Source of the DNA: Chlorocebus sabaeus
Lineage: Eukaryota > Chordata > Mammalia > Primates > Cercopithecidae
DNA length: 64,000 nt
Assembly (NCBI RefSeq): GCF_047675955.1
Contig: NC_132925.1
Location: 20,608,688 to 20,672,687, forward strand
Direction of reading: 5' to 3'
The position numbers and the translations under genes are program-made. Positions within the stretch are counted from its first letter, which is position 1. Every line of letters begins with the position of its first letter. Shown here in pieces: positions 50,299 through 61,928 of the stretch. Under the pieces are notes generated by a model that saw nothing but the letters and a program-made list of their open reading frames with translations, did no database searches and was not told the DNA's origin.

Positions 50299-50832
50299 CT
50301 GTAAAGCAAAAAAAGCCAACAGATACTTGTCTTTATTTCTTGGTTGATTTAATTGCTCCTGAAGCTAAAAGCATAAAAAAGCCACTCACATAAAGTGAGC
50401 AATTGAGATTGAAGTTCTAGAGACATATTGATCTTACACATTGGCAATTTTCATATGGGGATGGTCAGCAGATGAAGGTTCCAGAAGCATTTTAGGATTT
50501 GCTCATTGACCATTTCTGCATTTCCTTTACCAGAGGCAAAGGAAGGGCCTAGTAACTGGTGAAGACCCATGCCATGCCTGTGGTTGCTTTGGAGACATAG
50601 CCTTTGGTTTTGTTAGGTGAGTCAGATAGTCTGCCGCTGCTGCAAAGCCCCATTTGGGGAAAGCACTGTATGAAGAGTGGTGCCTGAGTAGACATGTTCT
50701 CTGCTCTACAGGCTTTAGAATATAGTTGGGGGAAAGGCTACTGGATACATGGTACTGTTGCAGAAAACTTCTTTGAGTTGAGCACCACAGCAGTAAATAG
50801 CAGCTAATCAAATAATAAACTCTACTTTTCAT

Positions 50833-50908
50833 TATTTTGAACTATAGGAGTATTTTGAACTATAGTTCATTATTTTGAACTATAGTTCATTATTTTGAAC
50901 TATAGGAG
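50833..50908 (+). repeat. Four-unit minisatellite with palindromic junctions
   Basis: Units of 18, 20, 20 and 18 bp, TATTTTGAACTATAG plus GAG or TTCAT. GAACTATAGTTC within the 20-bp units is a perfect palindrome. Confidence 0.9.
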
Positions 50909-51415
50909 TAGTGGGGTTTTGTACCCACTGCCTACATAAGTTATGCTTCCTTGATTCTTTTCCTTGCATTGAAAAACAAAATAATGTCCTTAAAGTCTGC
51001 ATAGAGGTCTGCCTAAATTTCACTTAAAGGCACATTTCTATGAACTTGCAGGGCTCATCAAAAGGGAAAGAAATTTAGAATAAGAGAATGCCATTTACAC
51101 ATTTGTTCATTGGACTTCCCTGCTCTCATTTGGGACTTAGCTTAATGCATGTGATGAGATGAAACAGAGAACTAAAAAAAGATCCAAAAACCCAAACAAT
51201 AAACCCCACTCAAAATCAGCTCCATTAATATGAAGAAATACACAAGTACCGGGCATCAGATAAGGTGAAAAGGCTGCCAAAGTCTGGCAAGTTATATTAG
51301 GGATTTCTGCTATTAGCACTGAGTCCAATGGTGTGAGATGAATATTGGAAATAAAATGAATAACTAGAATAATCCAGATAGACCCCAAATCACAAATTCA
51401 TATTTGGGGAGGATT

Positions 51416-51660
51416 TCTTTTTTTTTCTTTTTTCTTTTGAGACAGGGTCTTTGCTCACTGCAACCTCCACCTCCTGGGGTCATGCTATCCTCCCACCTCA
51501 GCCTCCTGAGTAGCGCACCACCACACCCAGCTAATTTTTTGTAGAGACAGGATTTTGCCGTGTTGCCCAGGCTGGTCTTGAACTCCTGAGCTCAAGCGAT
51601 CCACCCACCTCAGTTTCGCAAACTGTTGGGATTACAAGCGTGAGCCACTACGCCCAGCCT
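51416..51660 (-). repeat. Alu with internal deletions, antisense
   Basis: Poly(T)-rich start, GAGACAGGGTCTTTGCTCAC (part of the first monomer deleted) through CTACGCCCAGCCT. Confidence 0.85.
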
Positions 51661-52018
51661 CAGGAATATTTTTAATCGCGTATTTAAAAAACCCCAAGAG
51701 GAGGAGGATTTTTTCTGAACAATTTTGTATGACCATTCTTCCGAAAATTAAAAATTAAACTGGAAGACAGTGGCCATGGATTCTGGATAGTATTGGTGCA
51801 GCTATTAAAGTACTGATGACTGTTATCTAGTACTGTCACTGAGACTTCTTTTTGATCCCAAACTCTCTCTCAGCTGGCTCTCCTAACAGACTGGAAAGGG
51901 AGAGGGGAAGGGAGAGAATTCTGAATTAAAATCTGTCCATTTTATATTTTTTCCTCAGCTGTGAAGGGATATTTGTTAGAAAAAGATGGAAGGACTTAAA
52001 ATGCAAGTAAAATTGATT

Positions 52019-52042
52019 AAAAAAAAAAAAAAAAAAAAAAAA
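52019..52042 (+). repeat. A-run (24)
   Basis: Poly(A) without an identifiable retroelement upstream. Confidence 0.9.
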
Positions 52043-52079
52043 GAAACCAAACAGCTTAATGGAAAGAGACAAATTAAGC

Positions 52080-52250
52080 CACTTGTCTTGAACTTGATCT
52101 CAGTCTTCCCATCCATACAATGTTAATATCTCTTCATAACACTGTTTGTGGAGATTAAATTAGGTACAGGTGGAAAGTGCCTGATAGTATTTTTCATGGA
52201 TTTTGTTCAACAGGTGGTACCTACTATTATGCTGCTTTTATTATTATTTA
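52080..52250 (+). repeat. MIR fragment
   Basis: CTCAGTCTTCCCATCCATAC followed by GTGGAGATTAAATTAGGTAC fits a sense MIR. Confidence 0.6.
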
Positions 52251-52789
52251 TCATCCTTGAGTTGTGGTTTGAAAATGACTAGAAAAGGGTTAAGATTCCA
52301 ATAGGAAAGGTTCACGTGCTGCTAAATCACCAAAAGAACAATTTATATGACACTCCAGTTGCTTATGCACCAAAGCAACCACCTTCGAAAAGCATCTTTG
52401 GCTTGGGACATTCCTCATCACTGTATGACATTCTTCTTAACATTAACCTTGCCTTTTAGGAGTTGAAACATCTATTGCATGTCTTCTCTGATTTCCATTT
52501 GGCTCAAGTTTTAACAGCTGATTTAATTTTTTTTTTAATGGAAGATCAGAATTCTCAAAATGGATCTAGAAGCTTCCTTCCTAATTAAAAAGAAATTTAG
52601 AATTTCAGAATTCTAGCTTTTGAATATACATTTGTCTTGCGCTTTCTAAATATATATTTCCCATTTTTAATCCTTTCAAGTGCTAATACCTTTTCATAAA
52701 TCCACCAACATTACAAACATCGCTCCTACCGATAAACATTAACAATTTCTAGTTTATGCTGCATATTCAAATATCTTATTTAATTTTCT

Positions 52790-52960
52790 CCTCAGGATAA
52801 ATTGATAACAATGATGATGATTATTATTACACCTAAGGAAACTAAGGTTCGAACAGTCTAATTTTATACACAAGTTGCATATCTAAAAGAAAGCTGGTCT
52901 GGGATTTAAATCTATGTCAGCATGCTCTTGGACTATCAGATTATAAGGCTTATAACTAAC
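52790..52960 (-). repeat. MIR fragment
   Basis: CTAAGGAAACTAAGGTTCGA and GGTCTGGGATTTAAATCTA fit an antisense MIR. Confidence 0.6.
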
Positions 52961-54853
52961 AACTTAAAGTTGCCCGAGGATCCAGACTATGGCCAATTTT
53001 TTGGGCGTACCTTTTTCTACTTCGGTATAGAAGGGACATGTAGAAGCAACTGAACCTGGATGTCTTCACTGGAGGTGAATATGTGTCCCCATCAACTCAA
53101 AGAAAGAAGCCAACTCAGGCAGAAGAATATAGTTCACTCTATTATATCTCAGTACCTTTTTGTAAAGTCAGTTCAAGTGATATAATAATTAATCTCTATA
53201 TTATCTGAGCTGCTGGTTTGTAAACAATCGCATTTGAAATCAAGTGGTATTTAAGGGAACACTAAAACCAAATGGAATGAAAAACCAACAGGATTTTAGG
53301 GCAAATGCTCTAATGTTTAAATATGGACTAGGTGAACTATGGTTAAATACGAACTTAATTCTATTTAGGAAATTCTGCAGCTAAAGAGATGTGGTCCTTG
53401 TCCACGAAAATTGTTATAAATCCTCTGTATCATGTGACAGATCTCAAGCAACTCATTAACATTTAGTAACAGCATTACAAAAGCAGTTTGGTTAGATGGA
53501 TAAAGTATACTATATCCATGATTTTTGAGATTAAACATTTATACAATAAAAAAGGACAATTCTTCAGCTTTAAAAAGTTAAATTGTATATTATGAATATA
53601 TCCAAGTTGATGTGTATTCGATAATTAAATGTATTAGATTAACCAGTTCTACCTCAATGTTCCGTATCTTTAAGGCAAATGAAATTTTATAGATCATTTA
53701 GTTTCATGAGAACTAAGCCTCAGATGATCACAGGAACTCCTTACTAGCACAGTATATGAAGAGTTTTAGACATTTTAATGGATGCAGATAATCAATACTG
53801 ACAGATTAACTGATTTTTAGATATCGTAGTACCTATTAGCACAGTCCCAAGGAAAGAAGCAGGACTAGGCAAATCTCTAGGAACCATGGGTAGTAGTGGG
53901 TTCTTTCTCAAAACAAAGGGTAGCTTTGCATGAGAAAGGGAAACTCACAAAACATGGTAAAGAAGGCTAGTTAAGCAAAGATAAGCTGCTTACACTGGAA
54001 GTTGCCCAGATCCAATGGTTCTGTCTGAGGAGACATAGCTGCTGTTTTCCATGTACAGTAGGAAATGTTTTTGGCAGATCCTGTGTCCCTGCATACTCTA
54101 CTTGGTCCTGTGCACTGCTCCTCTCTCTTCCTGATGGCTTCTTAGTTGACCCCCCTATTCCCTGCCTGCCTGCACCAGGTACATGGCAGGAACTTGGGTG
54201 GCAGGAATTCACCTACCATGCTATTTGCTATATCCTCTAGCTGATTTAGCTTGCTAGTCTTTTTTCCTCCTCCTCGTTTGACTATCCTCTTCGTTATGGA
54301 GAATCAAATTGTTGTATAACAAATTCAAAGAGTGTCTCAGGGTTTCTTAGTTTTCATAATCATTTTTAGAGGAATTGGTGGGTGGTAACAGTATCAAAAT
54401 TTCTTAAGATGAGCAGAAAATTGATCAGGAATAGAGTTTTTGTTTTTATTTATGCTAAGACAGTTGAAGTAACCTTTAGTCTGCTAGAAAGTTCTAGGTC
54501 AATTAGAAATTGGGTTGGTGAAAGGAAAATCAGTTTTAATCAGCAATACAATTTTCTTGGTAATGAAAGACTGGCTTCTTCATCCTGGTGTAAAAAAGAG
54601 TTCTGAGAGGGGATGGAAAGAATGCGGCCTGAAGAGATCTAAATTAACAGGGAGCCCATAACAAGCACAAAGATGATCTTTTCTCATCCTATGACACTGC
54701 TGACAATAATGTGCCTTAAAGGCAGTAAAACTGCTAGCTTTGGCTCCTCCCCAGATACGCTTCACATGCCAACATTGACCCAGGGTACCCCACTCCCAGG
54801 GTATCTTATTACCAAAGCTTCCCACCATAACAGTCCTCATGCCATGATCTTAC

Positions 54854-55063
54854 CAGTGACAGTGTCATTTAGTGGCTTTTCCCAGTCCAAGATGACAAAT
54901 GAGGGGCACCCTTCCACGGTGACCACAGTGAGGTTGGTGGGTGGATTCTGTGGTGGGCTGGTGGCATTCCCCTCTGTGGCATCCTCTTTGGGGAACCGTT
55001 TGACGGAGTCAGTAATGGAGCAGGGACTGTCGTCAGGCTTTTGGAGGTATCGCACATGAGGAC
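54854..55063 (-). CDS. ABI3BP: ABI3BP coding exon, start of fibronectin III domain
   Basis: Acceptor AG lies at 55065-55064 and donor GTAAGA at 54853-54848. The exon is 210 nt, phase 1/1. The first part is linker (GPHVRYLQKPDDSPCSITDS, then KRFPKEDATEGNATS). The rest, from PPQNPPTNLTVVTVEGCPSF through VILDWEKPLNDTVT, gives the A, B and start of C strands of an FN3 fold with its invariant Trp (LDWEKP). Sequons NAT and NLT are present. Confidence 0.97.
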
Positions 55064-55439
55064 CTGTGAGAGAGAGGACCCTTGACATTTAACATTTTTG
55101 CAACTCGTGAAGAAGATGGAAGTGAGCTCATAAATACAATTTGAGGACATTTGGTCTCATATTATAAGCAGATGGTTGAAAGCCATGATGTGGATGGTTC
55201 AAACTAGGAAAATTCAAAATCTTGCCTCTGAGACACATGATATAGGGTGGTGTTGATCTACTTACTGAATAGGTTTAGCTTATGCTAATATCCAAAAGTA
55301 ATTTGATCCCCTAAGCATAGTTTAGAGTTCATAATTTATGGGGCACTGGGTCTTACCTCAGTAGTGGGAAATAATTAGCTCCATACTAAACACAGTTCTG
55401 GTCCCACCCAATAAATTTTAAAAACCAGACTCAAAAGAA

Positions 55440-56395
55440 TCAAGTAGCTTCAAGTATTTTACTGTATCCCAGAAAAAAACTCAAGAATATTCTAGGAATA
55501 ATAAAAAAAATCCAGCACCTAACAGGTAAAATTCATAGGAAAATATTACCTATAATAAGGAGAGAAAAATCAATCAATTGAAACCAATGCAGATCTCACA
55601 TAGATGTTAGAATAATCAGATAAGAATTATAGTTATTACTATAATCCACATGTTCAAAAAGTTAGTAAAGACATGTATGATATTAAAAAGGACCCAAATC
55701 AAATTTCTAGAGATGAAAGCTACAAGATAAAAGATGCATTGGATATAATTAATACCTATAAGATAATGAAGAATAAATGATTAGTGAATTCAAAGACATA
55801 GCAATAAAAATTATCCAAAAAGAGGGAGAGAAGATAAAAATTAAAAATAACGAACATCACTGAGCTGTGGGGACCATTTCTGGTGGTCTCATATACATGT
55901 AATTGGAGTAGTAAAGGTTAAGAAGTGGGTGGGCAGAAAAAAATATTTTAAGAAATAATGGTCCCAAATCTTCCAAATGTGATAAAACTTCTAAACCCAT
56001 AGAGCCAAAAAGCTCAAAGATACCTAGGAACAACAAAAATGTAGAAAACTATATGCTGGTCATCATCAAGTTTCTCAAAACAAGTGATAAAGAGAAAATC
56101 CTTAAAGGAGGCAGACAAAAGATAAAAGAAGCTTGACAACAAAAAGAGTTCATATGGTATGTTTTCATTTACATAAAATTCATAAAGTACATACTATAGT
56201 ATGGCAGGCCTGTTGTCACGTAGGCACTGGGGGGTTGAGTGGGAGAAAGAAGAGAAAGGGATTGCAAAGATACATGATGAAACTTTTGGATGTCATATAT
56301 GTGTTATTATCTTGATTGTGATGACGGTCTCATGGGTATATGCATATGTTAAAATTCATCAAATGTTACATTTCAGAAAAAAATTATAAATGCAA
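55440..56395 (+). repeat. Old L1 (ORF1-region plus 3' end), sense
   Basis: AAGAAATAATGGTCCCAAAT and ATAAAGAGAAAATCCTTAAA match L1 ORF1-area wording. 56180-56395 matches an L1M 3' end (TCTTGATTGTGATGACGGTC, AAATTCATCAAATGTTAC), so the middle of the element is deleted. Confidence 0.65.
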
Positions 56396-56439
56396 ATACT
56401 GGGCTCTATATCATATCTCTCCTACTGTGGTGGACTGTT

Positions 56440-56865
56440 GTTCAAAACTATTCTTTATGTCCATAGGAGAAGTATTCTTCCCCAATCCTTGATTTGAACT
56501 TGGCTGTGTGACATTTTTTGGCCAATGGATATTGGTAGATATGACACAAAAAGGAGCTTTAAATGTAGTTTTGCATTTGGACACTCCCCGTCTTGATTTT
56601 GCCTTGTTATGAAAGTGGCTTCCCCTGGGTCATTGTTGGTTGTTCATCCTGGGAATCAGAGTAAACACATGTGGGGTGAACCTGAGTCCAACCCACAAGA
56701 GGCCCAGTTGTACCTGCTGCTAGAAGCAGAATCACTAAGCTAAACACATCCTAGATCAGCTGACACTCAGTTGACTTGAAGACACATGAAAAATAAATCC
56801 TTATTATTATAGTAAGCTACTAAGCTTTGGGGTTTGTTACACAGCAATAACTGGCTGATACACCT
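56440..56865 (+). repeat. MLT1-like LTR, sense, tentative class
   Basis: Ends AGCTACTAAGCTTTGGGGTT, TGTTACACAGCAATAACTGG. Same family, opposite strand, as 24250-24690. Confidence 0.5.
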
Positions 56866-56914
56866 ACCAAAAATAGCCTTTTCAAATGTGAGATTCACAG
56901 CCAATCATACATAC

Positions 56915-56983
56915 CTTTGAATCTTGGCTTCCCAAGAGGATCAGTTTCTCTTGTTGGGCTTGAGCTAAAGTCAGTTATATTTT
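56915..56983 (-). CDS. ABI3BP: ABI3BP coding exon, linker before the FN3 domain
   Basis: Acceptor AG lies at 56985-56984 and donor GTATGT at 56914-56909. The exon is 69 nt, phase 1/1. It encodes NITDFSSSPTRETDPLGKPR then FK, with an N-glycosylation sequon (NIT), leading into GPHVRYLQKP of the next exon. Confidence 0.94.
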
Positions 56984-57510
56984 CTGAGAATGGAAAATAA
57001 TGAACAATTTTGGCAAAAGATAAAAAAGCTTCACAATATAATGAAAACGTAGATTAAAGATACTCAATATTTCTCCTTGTAAACTGCTTGCAATTTTGAT
57101 TTTTTAAAATTACACATACTCATCTACAATATAAGGCCTTTAGTTGTGTCCTGCTGCAAGGTGTTCTATTGTGTGAGTAATGAATTACAAATTATAACCA
57201 AGTGGTTAACATGCACTAATAACTTAAGGTATGTGTAGTTAGTAATAATGTGATCTAGTGGTAGCATTAGGTAGTCTAGATCTTTTTATGAATCAAAGTT
57301 AGGCAGTTTCTTCTAGGTCTGCTAAGGGAAGGACAATACTCTATAAGGAAGTGTTGAAAATAAGTATAATTTTAAAATTAAAAACAACCATATTAATAAA
57401 ATGGAGTAAAATAGAAGACCTCAAACTGAGACTCCCCCATCCCCACCACCATTTAAAATCTTTTGCACCTCACAGCTAAGTATCCAGTGAGAACGGATTG
57501 TCATACGAAC

Positions 57511-57639
57511 CCATTTCTTCTCCAGAGGCAGGAACTGTGGGTTGCTTTATATCTGTCGCTATTCTCTCCAAGGGAGTTCCAGTAGGTCTGAGTGTTGACC
57601 TCAGGGGTGGTATAGTTATTGGGCCTGATGAAATGATTC
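57511..57639 (-). CDS. ABI3BP: ABI3BP coding exon, Thr/Pro linker
   Basis: Acceptor AG lies at 57641-57640. The 129-nt exon is phase 1/1 and encodes IISSGPITIPPLRSTLRPTG, then TPLERIATDIKQPTVPASGEEM. The only donor that keeps the frame is GTTCGT at 57510-57505, a poor match to consensus because +3 is T. Another GT five bases on would shift the frame into a stop. The exon was placed by frame continuity with both neighbours. Confidence 0.88.
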
Positions 57640-57689
57640 CTGTAATGTAGAGCCAAAGTAGTCAGGCTTTACGGGAACACTGCCAAGTT

Positions 57690-58250
57690 TCTATAAACAT
57701 TTATTCAGTAAATGTTTTTAAGCACTTACTATGTGGCTTGGCACTATAGACCAGCCTTGGAGAGAAAACAAGACCTGATTCTTAGTGGAGATAGATGTGT
57801 GAGCCAAGTATATCAAAGCATAATTATAGACGTTATGAAAAAGTACTAGATAACATCACAGGGGGGTGCGTAAGAAGAGGGAGTGGTTATGTCTGTGAGG
57901 AAAGATGGAGGGTTGTCGGGTTGCATCGGGCAGAGAAATGCCTTCACAGAGGATGTGCCAATAGAGGAGAACTAATTAGTAGGTAGAGACAAGAGCTGTA
58001 TTATAGAGAGATTATAACAAGAACCACATCAGGGAAGCATGCAATAGCCTGGTGTGTTTAACTTGAAGGGGTACAATAAGAGCTGCGAGTGGAGGGGCAA
58101 GGAAGGGCAGATCATGAAAGAAGTTGAATACCATAGATTTGGATGTTATTTTTAGGGACTGAGTCAGTTGTGTAGGCAAGAGAAAGGAAGGTGAACTACA
58201 GCAAAGGCAGTGGAACTGGATGGAAGGGGTGGACATGAGAGCTGTCAGAG
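57690..58250 (-). repeat. L2-like sequence, antisense
   Basis: ACATTTATTCAGTAAATG and AGCACTTACTATGTGGCTTG start the pattern; a G-rich remainder (AGAAATGCCTTCACAGAGGA) continues it. Diverged. Confidence 0.55.
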
Positions 58251-59689
58251 AGACTCAGTGGCAGGCCTGGAAGATGGCTAGAGAAGAAGGAAAAAGATTC
58301 CTAGGGTTAATGTCCATGATTCTGGCCTGGTGGCCAGTGTAGTGCCACCCTGATTGCTATATTCAACAGTGACTCCTCCCCTCTTAAAACACTTATAAGT
58401 CCCTAAAACTGGATTCATCCCAAGGTCCAGGCAAGTCTGGGTGTTTAGAGTCAAAAGGAGACTAGATTGAATTTTACGTTCCACCTGGAAGAAGGAGTCA
58501 CTGTTGGGCAATAGAGAGTCAAAGGATACAAGCCTGTCCCAAGGACTATGGCCTGGCATGGAATCAGGGCTGAGTAGTCAGATGGGCCTCTGGCCTGGCC
58601 TCCAGGGATGCATGTTCCTGACCCTAGTGGGTATGAGCCACAATAAGAGGTCAAGCAAAACCCAAGAGAAGTTGCACTGCAGTCCACAGGGCTTTTCAGA
58701 GTTGGCAGAGTCAACTGGAAATGCTGGCATAGCATAGCATTTTCATCCAGGTGAGGAGAGTGGGACTCAGAAGCCTGGGTAGATCTAGAGATTGAGGGCA
58801 AGTGGCACATGTCACATGGCAGCCCCAGACTGTGCTCACAGACACATGTGAGAGCCTCAGAGGACTCCAGGAAATGGGGCTGGAATTTAAGATACACTTT
58901 CTGTGATGCTAATCAGGCCACATCTGTCCCAGTGCCCTCAATTATTGTTTGGCTCCTCAGTGCGGCCGTTTCCCTGGAGTTAGAGGTGAATGGCGGCGGG
59001 TGAGGGTGGAGAGCGGGGACTAGGGTTCATCTCAGAAGTGGAATGTGTTTACAGTTCTTCTTCAGGCTGGGCGGGCTGTACCAAAGCTACATTTACTGAC
59101 AGGAGAGAACCAGGGTTTGTATGGCAGGTACCAAGGCCATCAAACTGCTCCTTAAGGCACACAGCCTCACAGCATTGTTCTGGAGGGGGCCCCCAAGTGG
59201 CACACTCAGGCCTCACCCTGTGGCTCATCCAGTCTGATCAGCAAGCCGCTGGAGCTCAAGTCACAGCTGCCCCAGGTTACAATAAATGGTGAAGCCCAGT
59301 CTCCTAGCAAGGCCATGCCACTGGGCCTTGACTCAGATAGGCACCAGAGGCATGGACGGGAGGCTGCTTCCTCCTTCAGCCGGGGGAAAATGACCTAGAG
59401 TTCACTGTGCGCATGGGACATCCTACAAGCTCCAACACAATAGCCTCCTTTCATCCCGTGAGAACAGTGACACTCACTCCCTTTCACAGCGATCCACATC
59501 AGTTCCATCTTTCACAGCTGTTTTAACACTTTTATCCCGATTCCACCTACAAAATATTTAGGAAGTAGTGTTCTGGAGACAGGGAGGAAAGGTGGGGAAC
59601 ATGCTGCAATTTGCTGGCAGGTCCTAGGTGAAGAGCCCTGAGTATGAGGTAAAGCTTCCATCTGAACTGGGTCAATTTTACTCACTCAA

Positions 59690-60050
59690 TTTCATTCCTT
59701 TTTTCACTTCGTTATTACTTATCAAATATCCTCTATGTGCTAAGCATGGGATTTGGTTCTGGGAATTCAGAGAAAAAAAAAAAAACAAGGACTTTGTCAT
59801 CACAGAGCTCACAGTCTAGTAGGGGAAGAGAAGTATGCAAACAAACAGGTCTGAAACAATTTTCTGTTTGCTCTAACAGAGGTGTATGTCAAGGACAAGA
59901 ACAGAGAAGCAGTGCCAAGACGACCTTGAGGAGTCAGGGAAGGTTTTTAAAGAAAAGGATGAAGTCTGAGTATCCCAAGCCTGGAAAGGATCATTCTGTA
60001 GGGAGGAGCAATGTGTGTGCCCAGGCATGGAGTAAGAGGTAGCTTGCCTC
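59690..60050 (-). repeat. L2-like sequence, antisense
   Basis: CACAGAGCTCACAGTCTAGT, TCAGGGAAGGTTTTTAAAG and GTGTGCCCAGGCATGGAG match the antisense L2 3' pattern. Confidence 0.65.
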
Positions 60051-60569
60051 CAAAACATATTCCTGTCTTGTTGCACAGCCTAGGCCTTTCAGCCACCCTG
60101 CATATTTTAGTCCCAAATCTTCCCCTGAGCACCACAATACCAGGCCTGGCATGAAGGCTGTTGGATAGGAGAGCTTTCAGTGGGATATACAGGATTTTAT
60201 TTCAGGAGACAGAATAAATCAATGACAAGTCATCACATCTATTGTTCCTGGGGCCTTGGCAATGTACAGCATCTTGTCCAAAATAATCCATTTGTTGAAG
60301 GGCCTGACTCAGCTTCAATCTAGGCTCCAAGCACTCAGACACCTAGGAAGCAAATTTGCCTATATGCAGAGGGATGGTTTCCTTCTTTCAGTCCAAGAGT
60401 CAGGTTATAAGTCCTGAAAGCCATCATTTACAGTGTCTAGTCTTCAGGGCCAACACAAACGTGTCACACACATCAATAGTGCGCCTGTTGCTAGCACACC
60501 AAGAAGAGTTTACGTTGGCTAGTAAAACCAAAATCATGGCGAGAGAAGGAAGTTACATGACTAACGTAC

Positions 60570-60662
60570 CTGCACTTCCTGGCTTTCCAGTGACATTATT
60601 TGGTGGTAAAGGTTTTCTTCGTGGGGGTGTAGGTCTGGGTGGCAAGGGTGGGCGGCGAGTCC
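60570..60662 (-). CDS. ABI3BP: ABI3BP coding exon, proline-rich PxxP segment
   Basis: Acceptor AG lies at 60664-60663 and donor GTACGT at 60569-60564. The exon is 93 nt, phase 1/1. It encodes TRRPPLPPRPTPPRRKPLPP and continues NNVTGKPGSA. It contains a class I-type SH3 ligand (R-x-x-P-x-x-P) and a class II-type ligand (P-x-x-P-x-R) that overlap. This fits the discovery of the protein as a target of the NESH SH3 domain, although which PxxP site was used in that work is not known to me. Confidence 0.95.
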
Positions 60663-60901
60663 CTGGGATTGTGGATAAGAGATTGTATTTTAGATAAAGT
60701 CATTATAAAGATTCACTATCGAAAAAAACACAGGGTTTTTAAAAATAAAAAATAATGTTGGATGACAGAGAATAGATGCTACAGAAAAGTGCACACAAAT
60801 AATATATTCTGATATTCCTATAAATTAATGTTGGTAATGTACCCAGGGACAACAAAGCACTTTAGTATATAGAAAACACGTCTTCGTTATAGACGAATAT
60901 A

Positions 60902-61209
60902 CAGTCGAGCCCTTCATATCTGTGGGTTCCCCATCAGTTAATTCAAACAACTGTGGATGGAAAACTTTTTTAAAAACCACAATAAAAATAACAATACAAC
61001 AACAGCAAAACACAAAATACAATATAACAACTATTTATATTGCATTAGGTATTATAGTAACCTCGGGATGATTTAAAGTATATGGGAAGATGTGCATGGG
61101 TTATATGCAAACACTATATCATTTTATACAAGGGATTCGAGCAGCCTCAGATTTTAGTATCTGAGGAAAATCCTGGGACCAATCCCCCATAGATACCAAG
61201 AGATGACTG
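60902..61209 (+). mobile_element. MER2-like Tigger MITE with TA target duplication
   Basis: Inverted ends CAGTCGAGCCCTTCATATCT and the complement of ATAGATACCAAGAGATGACT, with TA at 60900-60901 and 61210-61211, as expected for a Tc1/mariner-type Tigger derivative. Confidence 0.85.
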
Positions 61210-61895
61210 TACATAGGTATACCTACTTTTGGAAAGGCTATCTACATGTATAGAACTTAACATCTTTCATTTTCCATGTAGACTTAATAGGAGCACTCTG
61301 AACTTTATTATCCTCAGCTGCCTTTTATTTTGAGCCTACAATTTCTTATGCCATTTTAGTTTTAAATTGTGAAAGCATAGATTTTCTCCTTTTGTGGGTG
61401 TTTTACTCCATTCTCAGCTCTATTATGTAACTGTAATTAAAACCCTTTAGAAGTTCTCAAAGACTACGTTGAGGTAACCCTGACGGCTGGAACAAGTCTG
61501 TATCTGTGAGGAGCAGACCTACTGTGAACCGTTGTGGGAGTTGTATACCACACAAAGACACTGGCCCAGGAGGTGTAAGTTGGGGACAAAGCTTAGCACC
61601 TGCTCTGTTCATCCACTCATGAGCTCTCGTGCAAGGCTGCCAGCCCAGAGGAAGGGCATTGCTTTTCTCATTGTCTGCCTAAAGGGTGGGGTACACAGGC
61701 ACCTTTTCATAATTTGCAGAAAGATTGGTGAGGTCAAAGGTGCTTGGAGAAGTCCACTTTAACTTAACCACATTTTACGTCTTGTGCTACAGTTAAACAA
61801 TTTATATCTTTTTTTTGGTATATGTTGGTTTTAAAATCTCCAAGAAAAATTGTCAATCCAGGAAAATGCCTGGTATACTAGTAAGAGAAAGACTC

Positions 61896-61928
61896 TGTGT
61901 GTGTGTGTGAGTGTATGTGTGTGTGTGT
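61896..61928 (+). repeat. (GT)n microsatellite, interrupted
   Basis: GT repeats broken by GAGTGTAT. Confidence 0.93.

Larger units (their letters stand above)
50299..54853 (-). other. ABI3BP: ABI3BP intron within FN3 domain, 4.6 kb
   Basis: Contains a palindromic minisatellite, an internally deleted Alu, a poly(A) run and two MIR fragments. 52970-54850 shows nothing I can name. Confidence 0.85.
55064..57510 (-). other. ABI3BP: ABI3BP introns flanking the exon at 56915
   Basis: 55064-56914 holds old L1 and MLT1-like LTR sequence; 56984-57510 is short and AT-rich with no recognisable repeat. Confidence 0.8.
57640..60569 (-). other. ABI3BP: ABI3BP intron, 2.9 kb, GC-richer core
   Basis: L2-like sequence at both ends (57690-58250 and 59690-60050) flanks a GC-richer, repeat-poor core at about 58280-59480. 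No exon consistent with the ABI3BP frame was found in it. Confidence 0.75.

Noticed and set aside
57506..57511. Alternative donor GTATGA for the ABI3BP exon at 57511
   Set aside because: It would join in the wrong phase and reach a stop in the next exon; the weak GTTCGT donor is the only frame-consistent choice.
58451..58897. 148-codon antisense open reading
   Set aside because: No recognisable domain, no fit to the ABI3BP frame or exon borders; a stop-poor GC-richer stretch explains it. Kept only as part of a finding on the GC-rich block.
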